A stretch of 64,000 bases of DNA from Salaquimonas sp. (GTDB lineage Bacteria; Pseudomonadota; Alphaproteobacteria; Rhizobiales; Rhizobiaceae), in assembly GCA_022340185.1 (NCBI GenBank), contig JAJDOK010000123.1, positions 53,968 through 117,967 of the forward strand. Direction: 5' to 3'. A program made the position numbers and the translations under genes. The notes beneath the pieces are model-generated. The model made no database searches, was not told the DNA's origin, and saw only the letters and a program-made list of their open reading frames with translations. Positions within the stretch are counted from its first letter, which is position 1. Each line of letters opens with the position of its first letter. Shown here one piece after another: positions 47,842 to 57,515 of the stretch.

Positions 47842-50154
47842 ATGGATAAAACATCACAACTAGTGGAAAGCACGTACAAACCGGCAAACGAACTTGAAGC
47901 CGGGGCGCTCCATTACCACCGCTTTCCCTTGCCCGGGAAACTGGCGATCGTGGCGACCAAACCGCTCGGCAATCAGCGTGACCTGGCCCTTGCCTATTCG
48001 CCGGGCGTCGCCGCGCCCTGCCTCGCCATCGCAGCCGACCCGGGCGAAGCTGCCGCCTACACCTCGCGTGGCAATCTCGTCGCGGTCATTTCCAACGGAA
48101 CCGCCGTGCTCGGTCTCGGCAATATCGGCCCGCTGGCATCCAAGCCGGTGATGGAGGGCAAGGCGGTCCTGTTCAAGAAATTCGCAGGTATCGACGTCTT
48201 CGACATCGAGGTCGCGGAGAATTCCATCGAAAAATTGTGCGACATCATCGCCGCGCTGGAGCCGACCTTTGGCGGCATCAATCTGGAGGACATCAAGGCG
48301 CCGGAATGTTTCGAGGTCGAACGCTGCCTGCGCGAGCGCATGAACATCCCGGTCTTTCACGACGACCAGCACGGCACGGCGATCATCGTCGGCGCAGCCG
48401 TCAAGAACGGACTGGAACATGCCGGCAAGGATATTTCGAACGCGAAGATCGTCGCTTCCGGTGCCGGCGCGGCCGCGCTCGCCTGCCTCAACCTGCTGGT
48501 GGCGCTGGGCGCCAGGCACGAGAACATCGTTGTCACCGACATCGAGGGGGTGGTCTACAAGGGCCGAGAGAACCTGATGGACCCCTACAAGGAGCCATTT
48601 GCCCGCGATACCGAAATGCGCACGCTGGACGAAGCGATCGAGGGCGCGGACATCTTTCTGGGGCTTTCGGCCGGCGGCGTGCTCAAACCCGACATGGTCG
48701 CCAAAATGGCCGGCAAGCCGATCATCATGGCGCTCGCCAATCCAACGCCCGAAATCATGCCCGATGCCGCGCGCGAGGCTCACCCCGACGCACTCATCTG
48801 CACCGGCCGCTCCGATTTCCCCAACCAGGTCAACAATGTCCTGTGTTTCCCCTATATCTTCCGCGGCGCGCTCGATGTCGGCGCCACCACCATCAACGAG
48901 GCGATGAAGCTCGCCGCCGTCGAGGCCATCGCCGGCCTGGCGCATGAGGAACCGTCCGACGTCGCCGCACGCGCGTATGGCGGTTCGATCCCCATTTTCG
49001 GCCCGGACTATCTGATTCCCTCGCCCTTCGATCAGCGCCTGATCCTCAGGATTGCGCCGGCCGTCGCCCGTGCGGCGATGGAAAGCGGCGTCGCCACCCG
49101 GCCGATCACCGATTTCGACGCCTATCTCGACCAGTTGAACCGCTTCGTCTTCCGCTCCGGCATGATCATGAAACCGGTCGTGGAGAAGGCCCGCGCCAGC
49201 AAAAAGCGCATCATCTATGCCGATGGCGAGGACGAGCGCGTGCTGCGCGCCGCCCAGATCGCGCTTGAGGAAGGTATCTGCCGGCCCATCCTGATCGGCC
49301 GGCCCGAAGTGGTCGAAACCCGCCTGGAACGCTACGGCCTTCGCATCCGCCAGGACCACGATTTCGAACTGGTCAATCCGCACAAGGACGATCGCTATCG
49401 CGAATACGTCGATCTGATGCTCGAAAAGACCGGCCGCCAGGGCGTCACGCCGGAAGCCGCGCGCACCATCGTGCGTTCCAGCAATACCGTCATCGGCGCG
49501 CTCGCCGTCGAACGCGGCGATGCCGATGCCATGCTGTGCGGCCTGGACGGGCGTTTCCAGCGTCACCTCGGCTATGTCGAGATGATCGTCGGCAAGGCGC
49601 CCGGCGTGCGAGCGCTCTCCGCCTTGTCGATCCTGATCAACCAGGCCGGCGCCTGGTTCCTGACCGATACCTATGTCACCGACGATCCGACGCCCGAGGA
49701 AATCGCCGAAATGACCGTTCTGGCGGCGCGCGAGGTTGCCCGCTTCGGTATCGCGCCAAAGGCGGCTCTGCTTTCGGCTTCCGATTTCGGTTCGCGCGGT
49801 GGTCCTTCGGCCGACAAGATGCGCGCGGCGGCAGAGATCCTGCTACGCGATCACCCGGACCTGGAGGTCGATGGCGAGATGCATGGCGATACTGCGCTGT
49901 CGGAGTTGATCCGCGACCGCGTCTTTCCCGCATCCCGCCTCAAGGGGCAGGCCAATCTGCTCGTCTTCCCCAGTCTCGACGCCGCCAACATCACGCTTAC
50001 CATGGTCAAGCAGATGACCGAGGCGTTGCATGTCGGGCCGATCCTGGTCGGCACCGCCAAACCCGTCCATGTGCTCACGCCGTCGGTCACTTCGCGTGGC
50101 GTTTTCAACATGAGCGCGCTCGCCACTGTCGAGGCGATGGCCAGACTCGTTTGA
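47842..50154 (+). CDS. maeB: NADP-dependent malic enzyme with C-terminal phosphotransacetylase-like domain
   Basis: Oxidative decarboxylation of malate to pyruvate, linking the TCA cycle to gluconeogenesis and NADPH supply. 770 residues, as in the large MaeB/TME enzymes. The malic domain (about 20-420) has the catalytic [14 protein letters not shown] and a DDQHGTAI metal loop. The C-terminal half (about 435-770) is PTA-like and thought to be regulatory rather than catalytic. An AT-rich promoter gap precedes it. Start chosen at ATG 47842; the in-frame ATG at 47818 is possible. Stands alone, convergent with nothing nearby. Confidence 0.95.
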   Translation: MDKTSQLVESTYKPANELEAGALHYHRFPLPGKLAIVATKPLGNQRDLALAYSPGVAAPCLAIAADPGEAAAYTSRGNLVAVISNGTAVLGLGNIGPLASKPVMEGKAVLFKKFAGIDVFDIEVAENSIEKLCDIIAALEPTFGGINLEDIKAPECFEVERCLRERMNIPVFHDDQHGTAIIVGAAVKNGLEHAGKDISNAKIVASGAGAAALACLNLLVALGARHENIVVTDIEGVVYKGRENLMDPYKEPFARDTEMRTLDEAIEGADIFLGLSAGGVLKPDMVAKMAGKPIIMALANPTPEIMPDAAREAHPDALICTGRSDFPNQVNNVLCFPYIFRGALDVGATTINEAMKLAAVEAIAGLAHEEPSDVAARAYGGSIPIFGPDYLIPSPFDQRLILRIAPAVARAAMESGVATRPITDFDAYLDQLNRFVFRSGMIMKPVVEKARASKKRIIYADGEDERVLRAAQIALEEGICRPILIGRPEVVETRLERYGLRIRQDHDFELVNPHKDDRYREYVDLMLEKTGRQGVTPEAARTIVRSSNTVIGALAVERGDADAMLCGLDGRFQRHLGYVEMIVGKAPGVRALSALSILINQAGAWFLTDTYVTDDPTPEEIAEMTVLAAREVARFGIAPKAALLSASDFGSRGGPSADKMRAAAEILLRDHPDLEVDGEMHGDTALSELIRDRVFPASRLKGQANLLVFPSLDAANITLTMVKQMTEALHVGPILVGTAKPVHVLTPSVTSRGVFNMSALATVEAMARLV

Positions 50155-50274
50155 CGGCGTGGTCGAACCGTTCCACAGACCCTGGTGCTGATGAAACTGG
50201 CCAGACGGCCATGAATCGTCATAATCGCCCGCTAGCACCTGAATCGCGGATATTTACAGGATCGGTTCGATTTA

Positions 50275-51429
50275 ATGCGGGGCCAGTTTCCGGCGCACGA
50301 TGTGAAGGCCCGAATGGCGGGGGCAATGCTGGTCCTGACATTATTGGCGGCATCAACGCTTGTTGCCGCGCCAGCGCTTGCCCAGTCGTCGGTTTGCCTG
50401 CGCCTCGCCAATAATCTGGCGGCGATCGATTCGGGCGGTGGCTTTGCCTCGCCGTCGCCGCGCTACCAGCAATACGCGCGCGCGGTCAACGACCAGGAGG
50501 CGCAGATCGCCAAGACGCAGCGCGCCGCCCGGTTCAATGGCTGCAATTCCGCCTTCGGCCGTGGCCGCCCGATCTGCAGTCGCATCCAGGCGAGCCTCAA
50601 CCAGATGTTCGACAATCTCGCCCAATTGCGGCGCACCCGCGACCAGTTGGCCGGCTCGGCCACGCCCAATTCGGGCCGCCGCGCGGCGATCCTGCGTGAC
50701 ATGCAGCGCTTTGGCTGCGAGATACGCCCGGATGGCAGCCAGGAATCCTTTGGCAGCCGTGAAACCTACGCCAGCCGCCAGCCGCCGCACCGGCCTTCCC
50801 TGCTCGAACAGATTTTCGGCATCCGCACCTATAGCGATTACGGCCAGCGTGGCGACAACGCCTATGATCCCGACACCGGTCTGGCCAGTCGCTACGGCAC
50901 CTATCGCACGCTGTGCGTGAGGAAATGCGACGGCTATTATTTCCCGATCAGCTTCTCGACGGTGCGCGAACGCTTCGAACAGGACGATCAGACCTGCCAG
51001 TCCATGTGCCCGGGTGGTGATGTCGAGCTCTTCGTCTACGGCATGCCGGACCAGGAGAGCGAGGACATGATCTCCTACCGCACCGGCGAACCTTATCGCG
51101 ATTTGCCGATGGCTTTCGATTACCGCAAGAAATTCAATCCCGACTGCACCTGCCGTTTTTCTTCCGGCACGATGGCCGACATCGGCGCGTATGAGGACGA
51201 TTCATCCGGCACGCTTTCGCAACCCGCTTCCAGCGAGCCGGACATTCCGTTGCCCGAATTCAAGACCGACCCCGGCCTCGATCCCGAAACGCTTGCAAAC
51301 CTCGCGGGCAGGCTGGATGAAAAGGACGTCGCATTGCTGAGCGGCGAGAAGAAGATGCCGAATGGCCCCGTCGCCTCGGCCAAGGGCAAGATCAGGGTAG
51401 TCGGGCCAGAATTCTTTCCCGTCCAATGA
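50275..51429 (+). CDS. Exported DUF2865-domain protein
   Basis: 384 residues. A signal peptide ends at ALA-Q (about residue 36). The mature protein begins [15 protein letters not shown] and has paired cysteines around [15 protein letters not shown] and RFGCEIR, then [15 protein letters not shown] and [15 protein letters not shown] in the conserved C-terminal part of DUF2865. A rhizobial periplasmic family of unknown role, possibly envelope-associated. A start at 50314 (GAAGG upstream) is a good alternative. It overlaps gltX tail to tail by 38 bp. Confidence 0.85.
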   Translation: MRGQFPAHDVKARMAGAMLVLTLLAASTLVAAPALAQSSVCLRLANNLAAIDSGGGFASPSPRYQQYARAVNDQEAQIAKTQRAARFNGCNSAFGRGRPICSRIQASLNQMFDNLAQLRRTRDQLAGSATPNSGRRAAILRDMQRFGCEIRPDGSQESFGSRETYASRQPPHRPSLLEQIFGIRTYSDYGQRGDNAYDPDTGLASRYGTYRTLCVRKCDGYYFPISFSTVRERFEQDDQTCQSMCPGGDVELFVYGMPDQESEDMISYRTGEPYRDLPMAFDYRKKFNPDCTCRFSSGTMADIGAYEDDSSGTLSQPASSEPDIPLPEFKTDPGLDPETLANLAGRLDEKDVALLSGEKKMPNGPVASAKGKIRVVGPEFFPVQ

Positions 51430-52753
51430 AGGGCAGCAGCTGGCTCATGTCGGGGCCGTGTTCCTGTCCCGTCAGCGCCTTTCTCAGCGGCATGAACAGC
51501 GCCCTGCCCTTGCGCCCGGTTTCTTCCTTCAGCGCCGTCGTCCATTCGCGCCAGCTCTCCGGCCCGATTTCGCTTTCCGGCAGCAAACGGCGCGCCGTAA
51601 CGAGAAACTCTCGGTCGTCCGCCCCGATAACCGGTTCGGCGGTGACCAGGCGCTCCCACCAGACCGGCGCCTCGCCGACCTTGTCGATATTTTCGCGCAC
51701 CACCGGCCAGAAAGCCTCGCCCTGGCCGCCGAACGCTTCGGGATCAAAGCGTTCGCGGACCTCTACCCACTCCATGCCGTGCACCAGTTTCGCGTTGAGG
51801 CCATCCAGTTCGGCCATGTCGAATTTCGCCGCCGATTTGGAAATCGCCGACAGGTCCGCCCGCTCGGCCAGCGCATCCATGTCACGCATCGCTTCGACCG
51901 AACCCGACATGCCTATCAGCACGGCGAGGCTTGCCACCGCCATCGGCTCGTAGCCAGCTTCCGCCAGATTGTGGATCGACAGGGATCCCAACCGCTTCGA
52001 CAGCCCCTCGCCCGACGCATTCATCAGCAGATTGTGGTGGCCGAACATCGGCGGCTTCGCCCCGAGCGCTTCAAACAGCGCGATTTGCACCGCCGTGTTG
52101 GCGACATGGTCGTCACCGCGGATGACATGGGTGATGCCGAAATCGATATCGTCGACGACGCTCGGCAGCGTGTAGGGCCAGGTCCCGTCCTCGCGCACCA
52201 GCACCGGATCGGACATCGAGGCCAGATCGATCGTCTGTGGCCCACGCACCAGATCGTCCCATCGGACTTCCGTGCGCTGCGGTGCGAACGCATCGCTTTC
52301 GAAATTGGGCAGCAGGAAGCGCCAGTGCGGTTTGCGGCCCTTCGCTTCCAGTTCTTTCCTCTCATCGTCTGAGAGTTTCAACCCTGCCCGGTCATAGACC
52401 GGCGGCAGACCGCGCCCGGCCTGACGCTTGCGCTTGCGATCCAGTTCGTCCGGCGCCTCGTAGCAGGCATAGAGAAGCCCGTCCGCCTTCAGCTTTTCGG
52501 TGACCGCGCCATATTCCGCCATTCTCGCCGACTGGCGTTCGACGCGGTCCGGTTCGATGCCGAGCCAGGCGAGATCGCGCGCGATGCCTTGCGCATATTC
52601 CTCCTTCGAGCGTTCCCGGTCGGTATCGTCGAAACGCAGGATGAACTGCCCGCCCTGCCGTTTGGCATAGAGCCAGTTGATCAGCGCCGTGCGAGCGTTG
52701 CCGATATGGATATTGCCGGTGGGCGACGGAGCGAAGCGTACGGTCAGGGACAT
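51392..52753 (-). CDS. gltX: Glutamyl-tRNA synthetase (GltX, probably the second paralogue)
   Basis: Class I aminoacyl-tRNA synthetase charging tRNA with glutamate. 453 residues. The HIGH motif is [11 protein letters not shown] and the KMSKS loop is [10 protein letters not shown]. The anticodon-binding helical domain ends with the conserved [21 protein letters not shown]. Alphaproteobacteria often carry two GluRS; the GLSKRLGS loop is what I associate with the paralogue charging tRNA-Gln or a subset of tRNA-Glu, but that is inferred. Third gene of the minus-strand run nadE, MFS, gltX with a 49-bp gap. Confidence 0.95.
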   Translation of the reverse strand: MSLTVRFAPSPTGNIHIGNARTALINWLYAKRQGGQFILRFDDTDRERSKEEYAQGIARDLAWLGIEPDRVERQSARMAEYGAVTEKLKADGLLYACYEAPDELDRKRKRQAGRGLPPVYDRAGLKLSDDERKELEAKGRKPHWRFLLPNFESDAFAPQRTEVRWDDLVRGPQTIDLASMSDPVLVREDGTWPYTLPSVVDDIDFGITHVIRGDDHVANTAVQIALFEALGAKPPMFGHHNLLMNASGEGLSKRLGSLSIHNLAEAGYEPMAVASLAVLIGMSGSVEAMRDMDALAERADLSAISKSAAKFDMAELDGLNAKLVHGMEWVEVRERFDPEAFGGQGEAFWPVVRENIDKVGEAPVWWERLVTAEPVIGADDREFLVTARRLLPESEIGPESWREWTTALKEETGRKGRALFMPLRKALTGQEHGPDMSQLLPFIGRERILARLP

Positions 52754-52802
52754 GGCATCCGGTTAGACAACCGGCTCCCGCTTGGCAAGACGGGCATTTG
52801 CA

Positions 52803-54026
52803 TCATTTGCGATCTGTGGCCAGACGAAGCGAAATCCGCCGCGAGGCGCCGGGCATGGCAAATGAAACCACCAGGCAATAGAGCCCCATGGCGACGATCT
52901 GCGCCGGCAGTGCCACGCCCGTATCGATCAGCACCCCGGTCAGGCCCGGACCAATCGCGCTTGCCAGCACCATGGCCGATTCGATCAACGCGCGGACCGA
53001 ACCGAGATGGCGGCTGCCATAGACCTCGACCCACAGCGCGCCGAACAGCGTCCATGAAAATCCGCTGGAAATGCCAAGCAGCGTCATGAAGGCGAACACG
53101 CTCCACTGGCCGGTGAAAAATCCGAGCACGAGGCAGGCCACGCCGAGTGGCAGAAGAAAGCCCGGCAGCAGGGCAACCGCCGAAAACCGGTCGATAAGAT
53201 GGCCGGAGACGAGCGCAAAGATCACGGTCAGCGTCGACATCAGCGCGAAGGACGAACCGAAAACCTCGAGCGACCAGCCGCGCAATTCGACCAGATGAAT
53301 CTGGTGGAAAAAGATCGATGTTCCGATGAAGGGCGGCGCCATCACCCCCATCAAGAGAAGATAGAACAGCGGATCGCGCACCACCTCGTGACGCGTCCAG
53401 TCGCGTCCAGGCTGGAAACGGGGCTGCGGATCGGAAGCGCGCGGCGTCCGGTCGACACGGATGAACGAGACGATAAGCGGCAGCGCCACGACAAGCAGTA
53501 GCACGCCGGCGACCACCCAGCTTTGACGCCAGCCGATCGCGGTGGAGACGACCACGAAGGTGATCGGAAAGATGGCGCTGCCAGCATTGACGCCCTGGGT
53601 GACGACCGAAACCGCCTTGCCGCGCTGGGCAACGAACCAGCGCGCTGTCGCCGTCATCGCGTTATGCGTCATCATCCCCTGGCCGAACAGGCGCAGCATG
53701 TAGATGGTTACCACAAGCATCACGATCGAGTGTGATGCGGCCATCAGCACGCATGCGAGCGCCAGCCCCGGCACGATCAGGAGTGTGACGGCCATCGGCG
53801 AATAACGGTCGACGATCTTGCCGAATTGCGGCAGCGTCATCGCGCTGGCCAGCGTCGCCGCCATGTAGAGCGTACCGAAGCCGCCATCCGACAGGCCGTA
53901 TTCGGAGCGGATATGACCGGCCGAAAGCGAGATGAAGACGGTCTGGCCGAAGGTGGAAAACAGCGTCAGCAGAAAGGCGCCAACAAGCCAGCGCGCGTTC
54001 TCGCGTACGAAAGTCAGAAAATTCAC
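52803..54026 (-). CDS. MFS transporter (monocarboxylate/oxalate-type)
   Basis: 407 residues, twelve membrane helices. N-terminus FLTLFSTFGQTVFISLSAGHI and helix 4-5 region GQGMMTHNAMTATARWFVAQRGKAV, a loop seen in MCT/OxlT-like members that handle organic acids. The substrate is unknown. It lies 12 bp after nadE and just before gltX in the same direction, so it is likely co-transcribed with both. Confidence 0.88.
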   Translation of the reverse strand: MNFLTFVRENARWLVGAFLLTLFSTFGQTVFISLSAGHIRSEYGLSDGGFGTLYMAATLASAMTLPQFGKIVDRYSPMAVTLLIVPGLALACVLMAASHSIVMLVVTIYMLRLFGQGMMTHNAMTATARWFVAQRGKAVSVVTQGVNAGSAIFPITFVVVSTAIGWRQSWVVAGVLLLVVALPLIVSFIRVDRTPRASDPQPRFQPGRDWTRHEVVRDPLFYLLLMGVMAPPFIGTSIFFHQIHLVELRGWSLEVFGSSFALMSTLTVIFALVSGHLIDRFSAVALLPGFLLPLGVACLVLGFFTGQWSVFAFMTLLGISSGFSWTLFGALWVEVYGSRHLGSVRALIESAMVLASAIGPGLTGVLIDTGVALPAQIVAMGLYCLVVSFAMPGASRRISLRLATDRK

Positions 54027-54038
54027 GATTGCATGACC

Positions 54039-55709
54039 TTACCGATCCCGGAACCGGTTGGTGATCGGATAGCGCCGGTCGCGGCCGAAATTCTTGCGCG
54101 TGATCTTGACCCCCGGCGCCGACTGCCGACGCTTGTATTCGGCGATGTAGAGCATGTGCTCGATGCGCTCGACAAGGTCGCGCTCATGACCGCGCTTGAC
54201 GATGTCGTCGACCGCCATGTCGTGCTCGACCAGGCATTCCAGGATCTCGTCGAGCGCCGGATAGGGCGGCAGCGAATCCTGATCGGTCTGGTCGGGCCGC
54301 AACTCGGCCGAAGGTGCCTTGTCGATGATGTTTTGCGGAATGACGACACCATTCGGCCCGAGGCAGTCGGGCGGCAGGTTCTCGTTGCGCCAGGCCGCCA
54401 GCTTGTAGACCTGCATCTTGTAGAGGTCCTTGATCGGGTTGAAGCCGCCATTCATGTCGCCATAGAGCGTGGCGTAACCCACGCTCATTTCCGACTTGTT
54501 GCCGGTGGTCACCACCATCGAGCCGAACTTGTTGGAGATCGCCATCAGGATCGTGCCGCGCGTGCGCGATTGCAGGTTTTCCTCCGTCACGCCGGAATTG
54601 GTGCCCTCGAACAGCGACGACAGCGCCGACATGAAACCCTCCACCGGTTCGAAGATCGGCACCACCTCATAGCTCACGCCAAGTGCTGCGGCACAGGCTT
54701 CCGCGTCTTCCAGACTCGACTCCGCCGTGTATGTGTAGGGCATCATCACGCAGCGCACCCGCGCCTCGCCTAGCGCATCGACGGCCATCGCCGCACAGAT
54801 CGCCGAATCGATGCCGCCCGACAGGCCGAGCACGACATCCACGAACCCGTTCTTGTCGACATAGTCACGCAGGCCCGTGACGCAGGCCCGCCAGTCGGCC
54901 TCCTCGGTTTCCGGCAGGCGCGCCATCACGTCCCTGACGCAGTACCAGCCACCTTCTCCCCGCCGCCAGTCGGCCACCGCCAGGCTCTTTTCGAACTGGC
55001 TCATCTGCATGGCGAGTTGATGGTCTGCATTGATCGCAAACGACCCGCCATCGAAAACCAGCTCGTCCTGTCCGCCGATCTGGTTCACGTAGAGGATCGG
55101 CAACCCGCTTTCGATGACCTGACGCACCACGATCTGGTAGCGCACATCCATCTTGTCGCGGTAATAGGGCGAGCCGTTCGCCACCAGCAGCATCTCGGCG
55201 CCCGATTCGGCCAGCGTCTCGCACACGCCGAGATCGCCCCAGATATCCTCGCAGACCGGCAGGCCGAGCCTCACCCCGCGGAAATCGACCGGCCCCGGCA
55301 TCTCGCCTGCCCGGAAAACCCGCTTTTCGTCGAATTCGCCGTAATTCGGCAGATCGACCTTGTGGCGCCATGCCTTGATCTCGCCCTCGTCGAGCAGCGC
55401 CACGGAATTGTGCAGGCCGGATTTGTCGCGATGCGGCGAACCGATGACGATGCCCGGACCGCCATCGGCGGTATCGGCGGCGAGTTCGTCGACGGCCTTC
55501 ATGCAGGCTTCGACAAAGGCTGTTTTCAGGATCAGATCTTCCGGCGGATAACCGCCGATGAACAGTTCGGAAAACATGACAAGGTCAGCTTTCGCCCGCA
55601 CGGCTTCCGCGCGCGCTTCGCGCGCCAGCGCCAGATTGCCGGCGACGTCGCCTACGGTCGGATCGAGTTGCGCTACCGCGATGCGCAGAATGTCGGGAGA
55701 TGCTGCCAT
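54039..55709 (-). CDS. nadE: Glutamine-dependent NAD+ synthetase
   Basis: Amidates nicotinate adenine dinucleotide to NAD+, last step of NAD synthesis. 556 residues, two domains: an N-terminal nitrilase-like glutaminase (catalytic Glu in SELFIGGYPPEDL, Lys in VDLPNYGEFDE, Cys in LPVCEDIWGD) and a C-terminal synthetase with P-loop LGLSGGIDSA and the TGNKSE motif. The intact glutaminase means glutamine, not free ammonia, is the nitrogen source. Heads the nadE-MFS-gltX run. Confidence 0.97.
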   Translation of the reverse strand: MAASPDILRIAVAQLDPTVGDVAGNLALAREARAEAVRAKADLVMFSELFIGGYPPEDLILKTAFVEACMKAVDELAADTADGGPGIVIGSPHRDKSGLHNSVALLDEGEIKAWRHKVDLPNYGEFDEKRVFRAGEMPGPVDFRGVRLGLPVCEDIWGDLGVCETLAESGAEMLLVANGSPYYRDKMDVRYQIVVRQVIESGLPILYVNQIGGQDELVFDGGSFAINADHQLAMQMSQFEKSLAVADWRRGEGGWYCVRDVMARLPETEEADWRACVTGLRDYVDKNGFVDVVLGLSGGIDSAICAAMAVDALGEARVRCVMMPYTYTAESSLEDAEACAAALGVSYEVVPIFEPVEGFMSALSSLFEGTNSGVTEENLQSRTRGTILMAISNKFGSMVVTTGNKSEMSVGYATLYGDMNGGFNPIKDLYKMQVYKLAAWRNENLPPDCLGPNGVVIPQNIIDKAPSAELRPDQTDQDSLPPYPALDEILECLVEHDMAVDDIVKRGHERDLVERIEHMLYIAEYKRRQSAPGVKITRKNFGRDRRYPITNRFRDR

Positions 55710-55871
55710 GCGCGCTGATTATTCCATTTGGTCCGCCGTTTGAAGCGCCATCAGCACGCCACAGAATTATTCAGCCTGTATTCAGCCATATTGTGCCACA
55801 TTTGCCGATAATACTTGCGAGGTCGAAACGCAGCCGGGGGGCGCCGGTTCAGCTTCGCAACGATCCGCTGG

Positions 55872-55899
55872 CAGGTGACTGCCCCCAGGTGACTGCCCC
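55872..55899. repeat. Perfect tandem duplication of 14 bp before the BA14K gene
   Basis: CAGGTGACTGCCCC occurs twice head to tail (55872-55885, 55886-55899), 38 bases before the BA14K start. It could be a doubled operator or simple slippage within the 228-bp nadE-BA14K gap, which otherwise shows an AT-richer left half and no gene. Confidence 0.85.
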
Positions 55900-55937
55900 A
55901 AGGCCACGAACGACAGGCCATCAAGGAGACCCCGGCA

Positions 55938-56444
55938 ATGCTCACTCGATCCACATTCAGTCGCTCCACTTTTCGCATGAAATTCGCAACGCTGGCGCTT
56001 GCCGCCATGGCCGGATCGGCAACGCTTGTTTCATCGCAGCCGGCCGAAGCAGGCAATCCTTTTGTTGCCGGTTTGGCTGGAGGGGTGGTCGGCAGCCTTA
56101 TTGGTGCCGCGCTTTTGCCACCTCCCTATCCGGTTTCTCCCTATCCGGTCTATGTCGGTCCGGTCGCCTATCCGCCCTACCAGCCCCCTGCCTACGCACC
56201 ACCGCCGCCGGTGGTCACAAGCCCCATTCCGGTTGTTGTCGGGGTGGAGCCCTATGGCCGGCCGCACGACAACTACAATCGGCCGAAGGTTGTCACCTAT
56301 GACGACACCGTTCAGGTCGCCGGTGCCGAACCGTGGAGTCCCGCCTGGTACGACTATTGCCGTTCGACCTTCCGCAGCTTCGATCCGAACAAGGGCACCT
56401 ATCTCGGCTTCGACGGCAAACACCATTTCTGCGTGGTGAAATAG
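55938..56444 (+). CDS. BA14K-family exported protein
   Basis: 168 residues. AAGGAGA precedes the ATG; Ala-rich signal peptide to about residue 38 (PAEA-G). A glycine-rich stretch (GLAGGVVGSLIGAAL) is followed by a long Pro/Tyr-rich linker. The C-terminal BA14K motif WYDYCRSTFRSFDPNKGTYL ends in the second Cys of HHFCVVK. BA14K is an immunoreactive, lectin-like protein of Brucella and other Rhizobiales, tied to envelope integrity. Monocistronic; a GGGGCTTCGCCCC hairpin at about 56462-56474 may mark its transcript end. Confidence 0.9.
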   Translation: MLTRSTFSRSTFRMKFATLALAAMAGSATLVSSQPAEAGNPFVAGLAGGVVGSLIGAALLPPPYPVSPYPVYVGPVAYPPYQPPAYAPPPPVVTSPIPVVVGVEPYGRPHDNYNRPKVVTYDDTVQVAGAEPWSPAWYDYCRSTFRSFDPNKGTYLGFDGKHHFCVVK

Positions 56445-56830
56445 GTTTTTTGTTCCCGGTCGGGGCTTCGCCCCTCCTCGCCTCTTGTTTGCTTTCGCTC
56501 ACTTCTCCGCATGAGCAAGCGTTCACGGGCTGGCACCTGCCTGCCGGCAAGGCTTGCCCTGCCACGCAGGGAAGACGTGATACGGCGAGCCCTGCAATTT
56601 GCCTCCCAAATACCCTTACAGGAGTTCCCTAACATCCCATGGAACCTCCCTCCCTGCGTTGCAGCACAAGTATTTGGTCACACATGTGCCGATGCGTGAA
56701 TGCTCGTTCGGACGGAGGTCCGAACGAAGACTTCAAAAAGTAAACACTGCGTCAAAAATGTCCGCTTGAACAGTGGGTTGTCCCACCCCATCTACGGGGT
56801 CGGCGGGTTCTTATCAAGAAAGGACCAACC
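56445..56830. other. Gene-free region with several hairpins leading to the small membrane gene
   Basis: No long coding frame. Structured spots: CCCTGC-CAC-GCAGGG at 56557-56571; a perfect 10-bp stem TCGTTCGGAC/GTCCGAACGA with GGAG loop at 56704-56727; and between 56773 and 56830 a set of short stems (GTGGG/CCCAC 56773-56786; ACCCC/GGGGT 56785-56800; TTCTT/AAGAA 56808-56820). The GGTTG-TCC at 56776-56783 can instead pair with GGA-C-CAACC at 56822-56830, covering the AAAGGA ribosome-binding site of the ATG at 56831. I read this as a structured 5' leader, possibly preceded by a small RNA. Confidence 0.45.
56704..56727. promoter_or_regulatory. Perfect 10-bp hairpin/palindrome upstream of the small membrane gene
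   Basis: TCGTTCGGAC-GGAG-GTCCGAACGA. No T-tract follows, so it is not an intrinsic terminator; it is an operator or an RNA hairpin in the leader. Confidence 0.6.
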
Positions 56831-56959
56831 ATGACCTTCCCCGAAGATCATGTCAGGGGAGGTGAACGAGTGGAGGACCATTCGGCGGCCAGCATCGCCA
56901 TCGTTTCGATAGCGATGATCGCGGCGGCCCTTGCGGGTCTTTCCATTATCATCGCCTGA
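56831..56959 (+). CDS. Very small single-span membrane protein with structured leader (29 or 42 residues)
   Basis: Two in-frame starts. The ATG at 56831 (AAAGGA upstream) gives 42 residues. The GTG at 56870 gives 29 residues and has AGGGGAGGTGA, a near-perfect match to the 16S rRNA 3' end, seven bases upstream, so it is probably the main start. The shared C-terminus SIAIVSIAMIAAALAGLSIIIA is one membrane helix ending at the last residue. ACC(T)TCCCC at 56834-56842 can pair with GGGGAGGT (56856-56863) in an 8-bp stem with one bulge, hiding the strong ribosome-binding site; reading from the ATG would open it. A strong terminator follows at 57008. Function unknown; it may be a regulatory microprotein. 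Confidence 0.62.
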   Translation: MTFPEDHVRGGERVEDHSAASIAIVSIAMIAAALAGLSIIIA

Positions 56960-57007
56960 TCCCGTGGACAGCGGGATACCCTGAAGGACTACAAAGGAAC
57001 AAAAAGA

Positions 57008-57033
57008 GGCAGGGCTTCGGCCCTGCCCTTTTT
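57008..57033. terminator. Intrinsic terminator after the small membrane gene
   Basis: GGCAGGGC-TTCG-GCCCTGCC, an 8-bp perfect stem with a stable UUCG loop, then C and five T; A5 on the left allows function in both directions. It lies 48 bases after the small gene and 98 before the cupin gene, so the two are separate units. Confidence 0.93.
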
Positions 57034-57130
57034 GTCTTTCGAGGCCGATTTCCAGTCATATCTGAATTTTGATCTCGTTGAATTCGGCCGTATGTTGGCT
57101 GACCAGCCAGTACAGGGAGGAGGCTTCTTC

Positions 57131-57505
57131 ATGACGAAGCCAGTCAAATGCGCACGCCTGTTTGCAGACGCTCAGGGTGAAAGCCATATCGAGGAAATCG
57201 AATTCGCGATGAGTGATGTGCAATACGCACCGCCCGCGCCACCTTTGCACCTGTCTGAGCCCGTAACGGCGACGGCGTTTCGCTGGCTCAGATTCCCGAC
57301 TGACTGGAACGATGCGGCGCATCCCTCGCCTCGACGCCAATTATTCGTCGTCCTGTCCGGCGAAGTCGAAGGCTGGACAAGCACGGGACAAACAATGGTT
57401 TTTCGCGCTGGCGACAGGCTACTGATGGAAGACACGACCGGCAAGGGACATGGCGCCAAGCCAATCGGCGGCGAGGCGCTGGCGATCATGATCGCACTGG
57501 AATAG
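57131..57505 (+). CDS. Cupin-domain protein
   Basis: 124 residues from the ATG at 57131, which follows GGGAGGAGG; the frame is open further left only through the terminator. A single small beta-barrel: RRQLFVVLSGEVEGWTSTGQ (cupin motif 1) and FRAGDRLLMEDTTGKGHGAKP (motif 2, split in sense). The usual His-His-Glu metal set is incomplete, with one clear His near GHG. Function unknown. It converges with the HisC-like gene, 10 bp away. Confidence 0.82.
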   Translation: MTKPVKCARLFADAQGESHIEEIEFAMSDVQYAPPAPPLHLSEPVTATAFRWLRFPTDWNDAAHPSPRRQLFVVLSGEVEGWTSTGQTMVFRAGDRLLMEDTTGKGHGAKPIGGEALAIMIALE

Positions 57506-57515
57506 GTGTCAGGAG

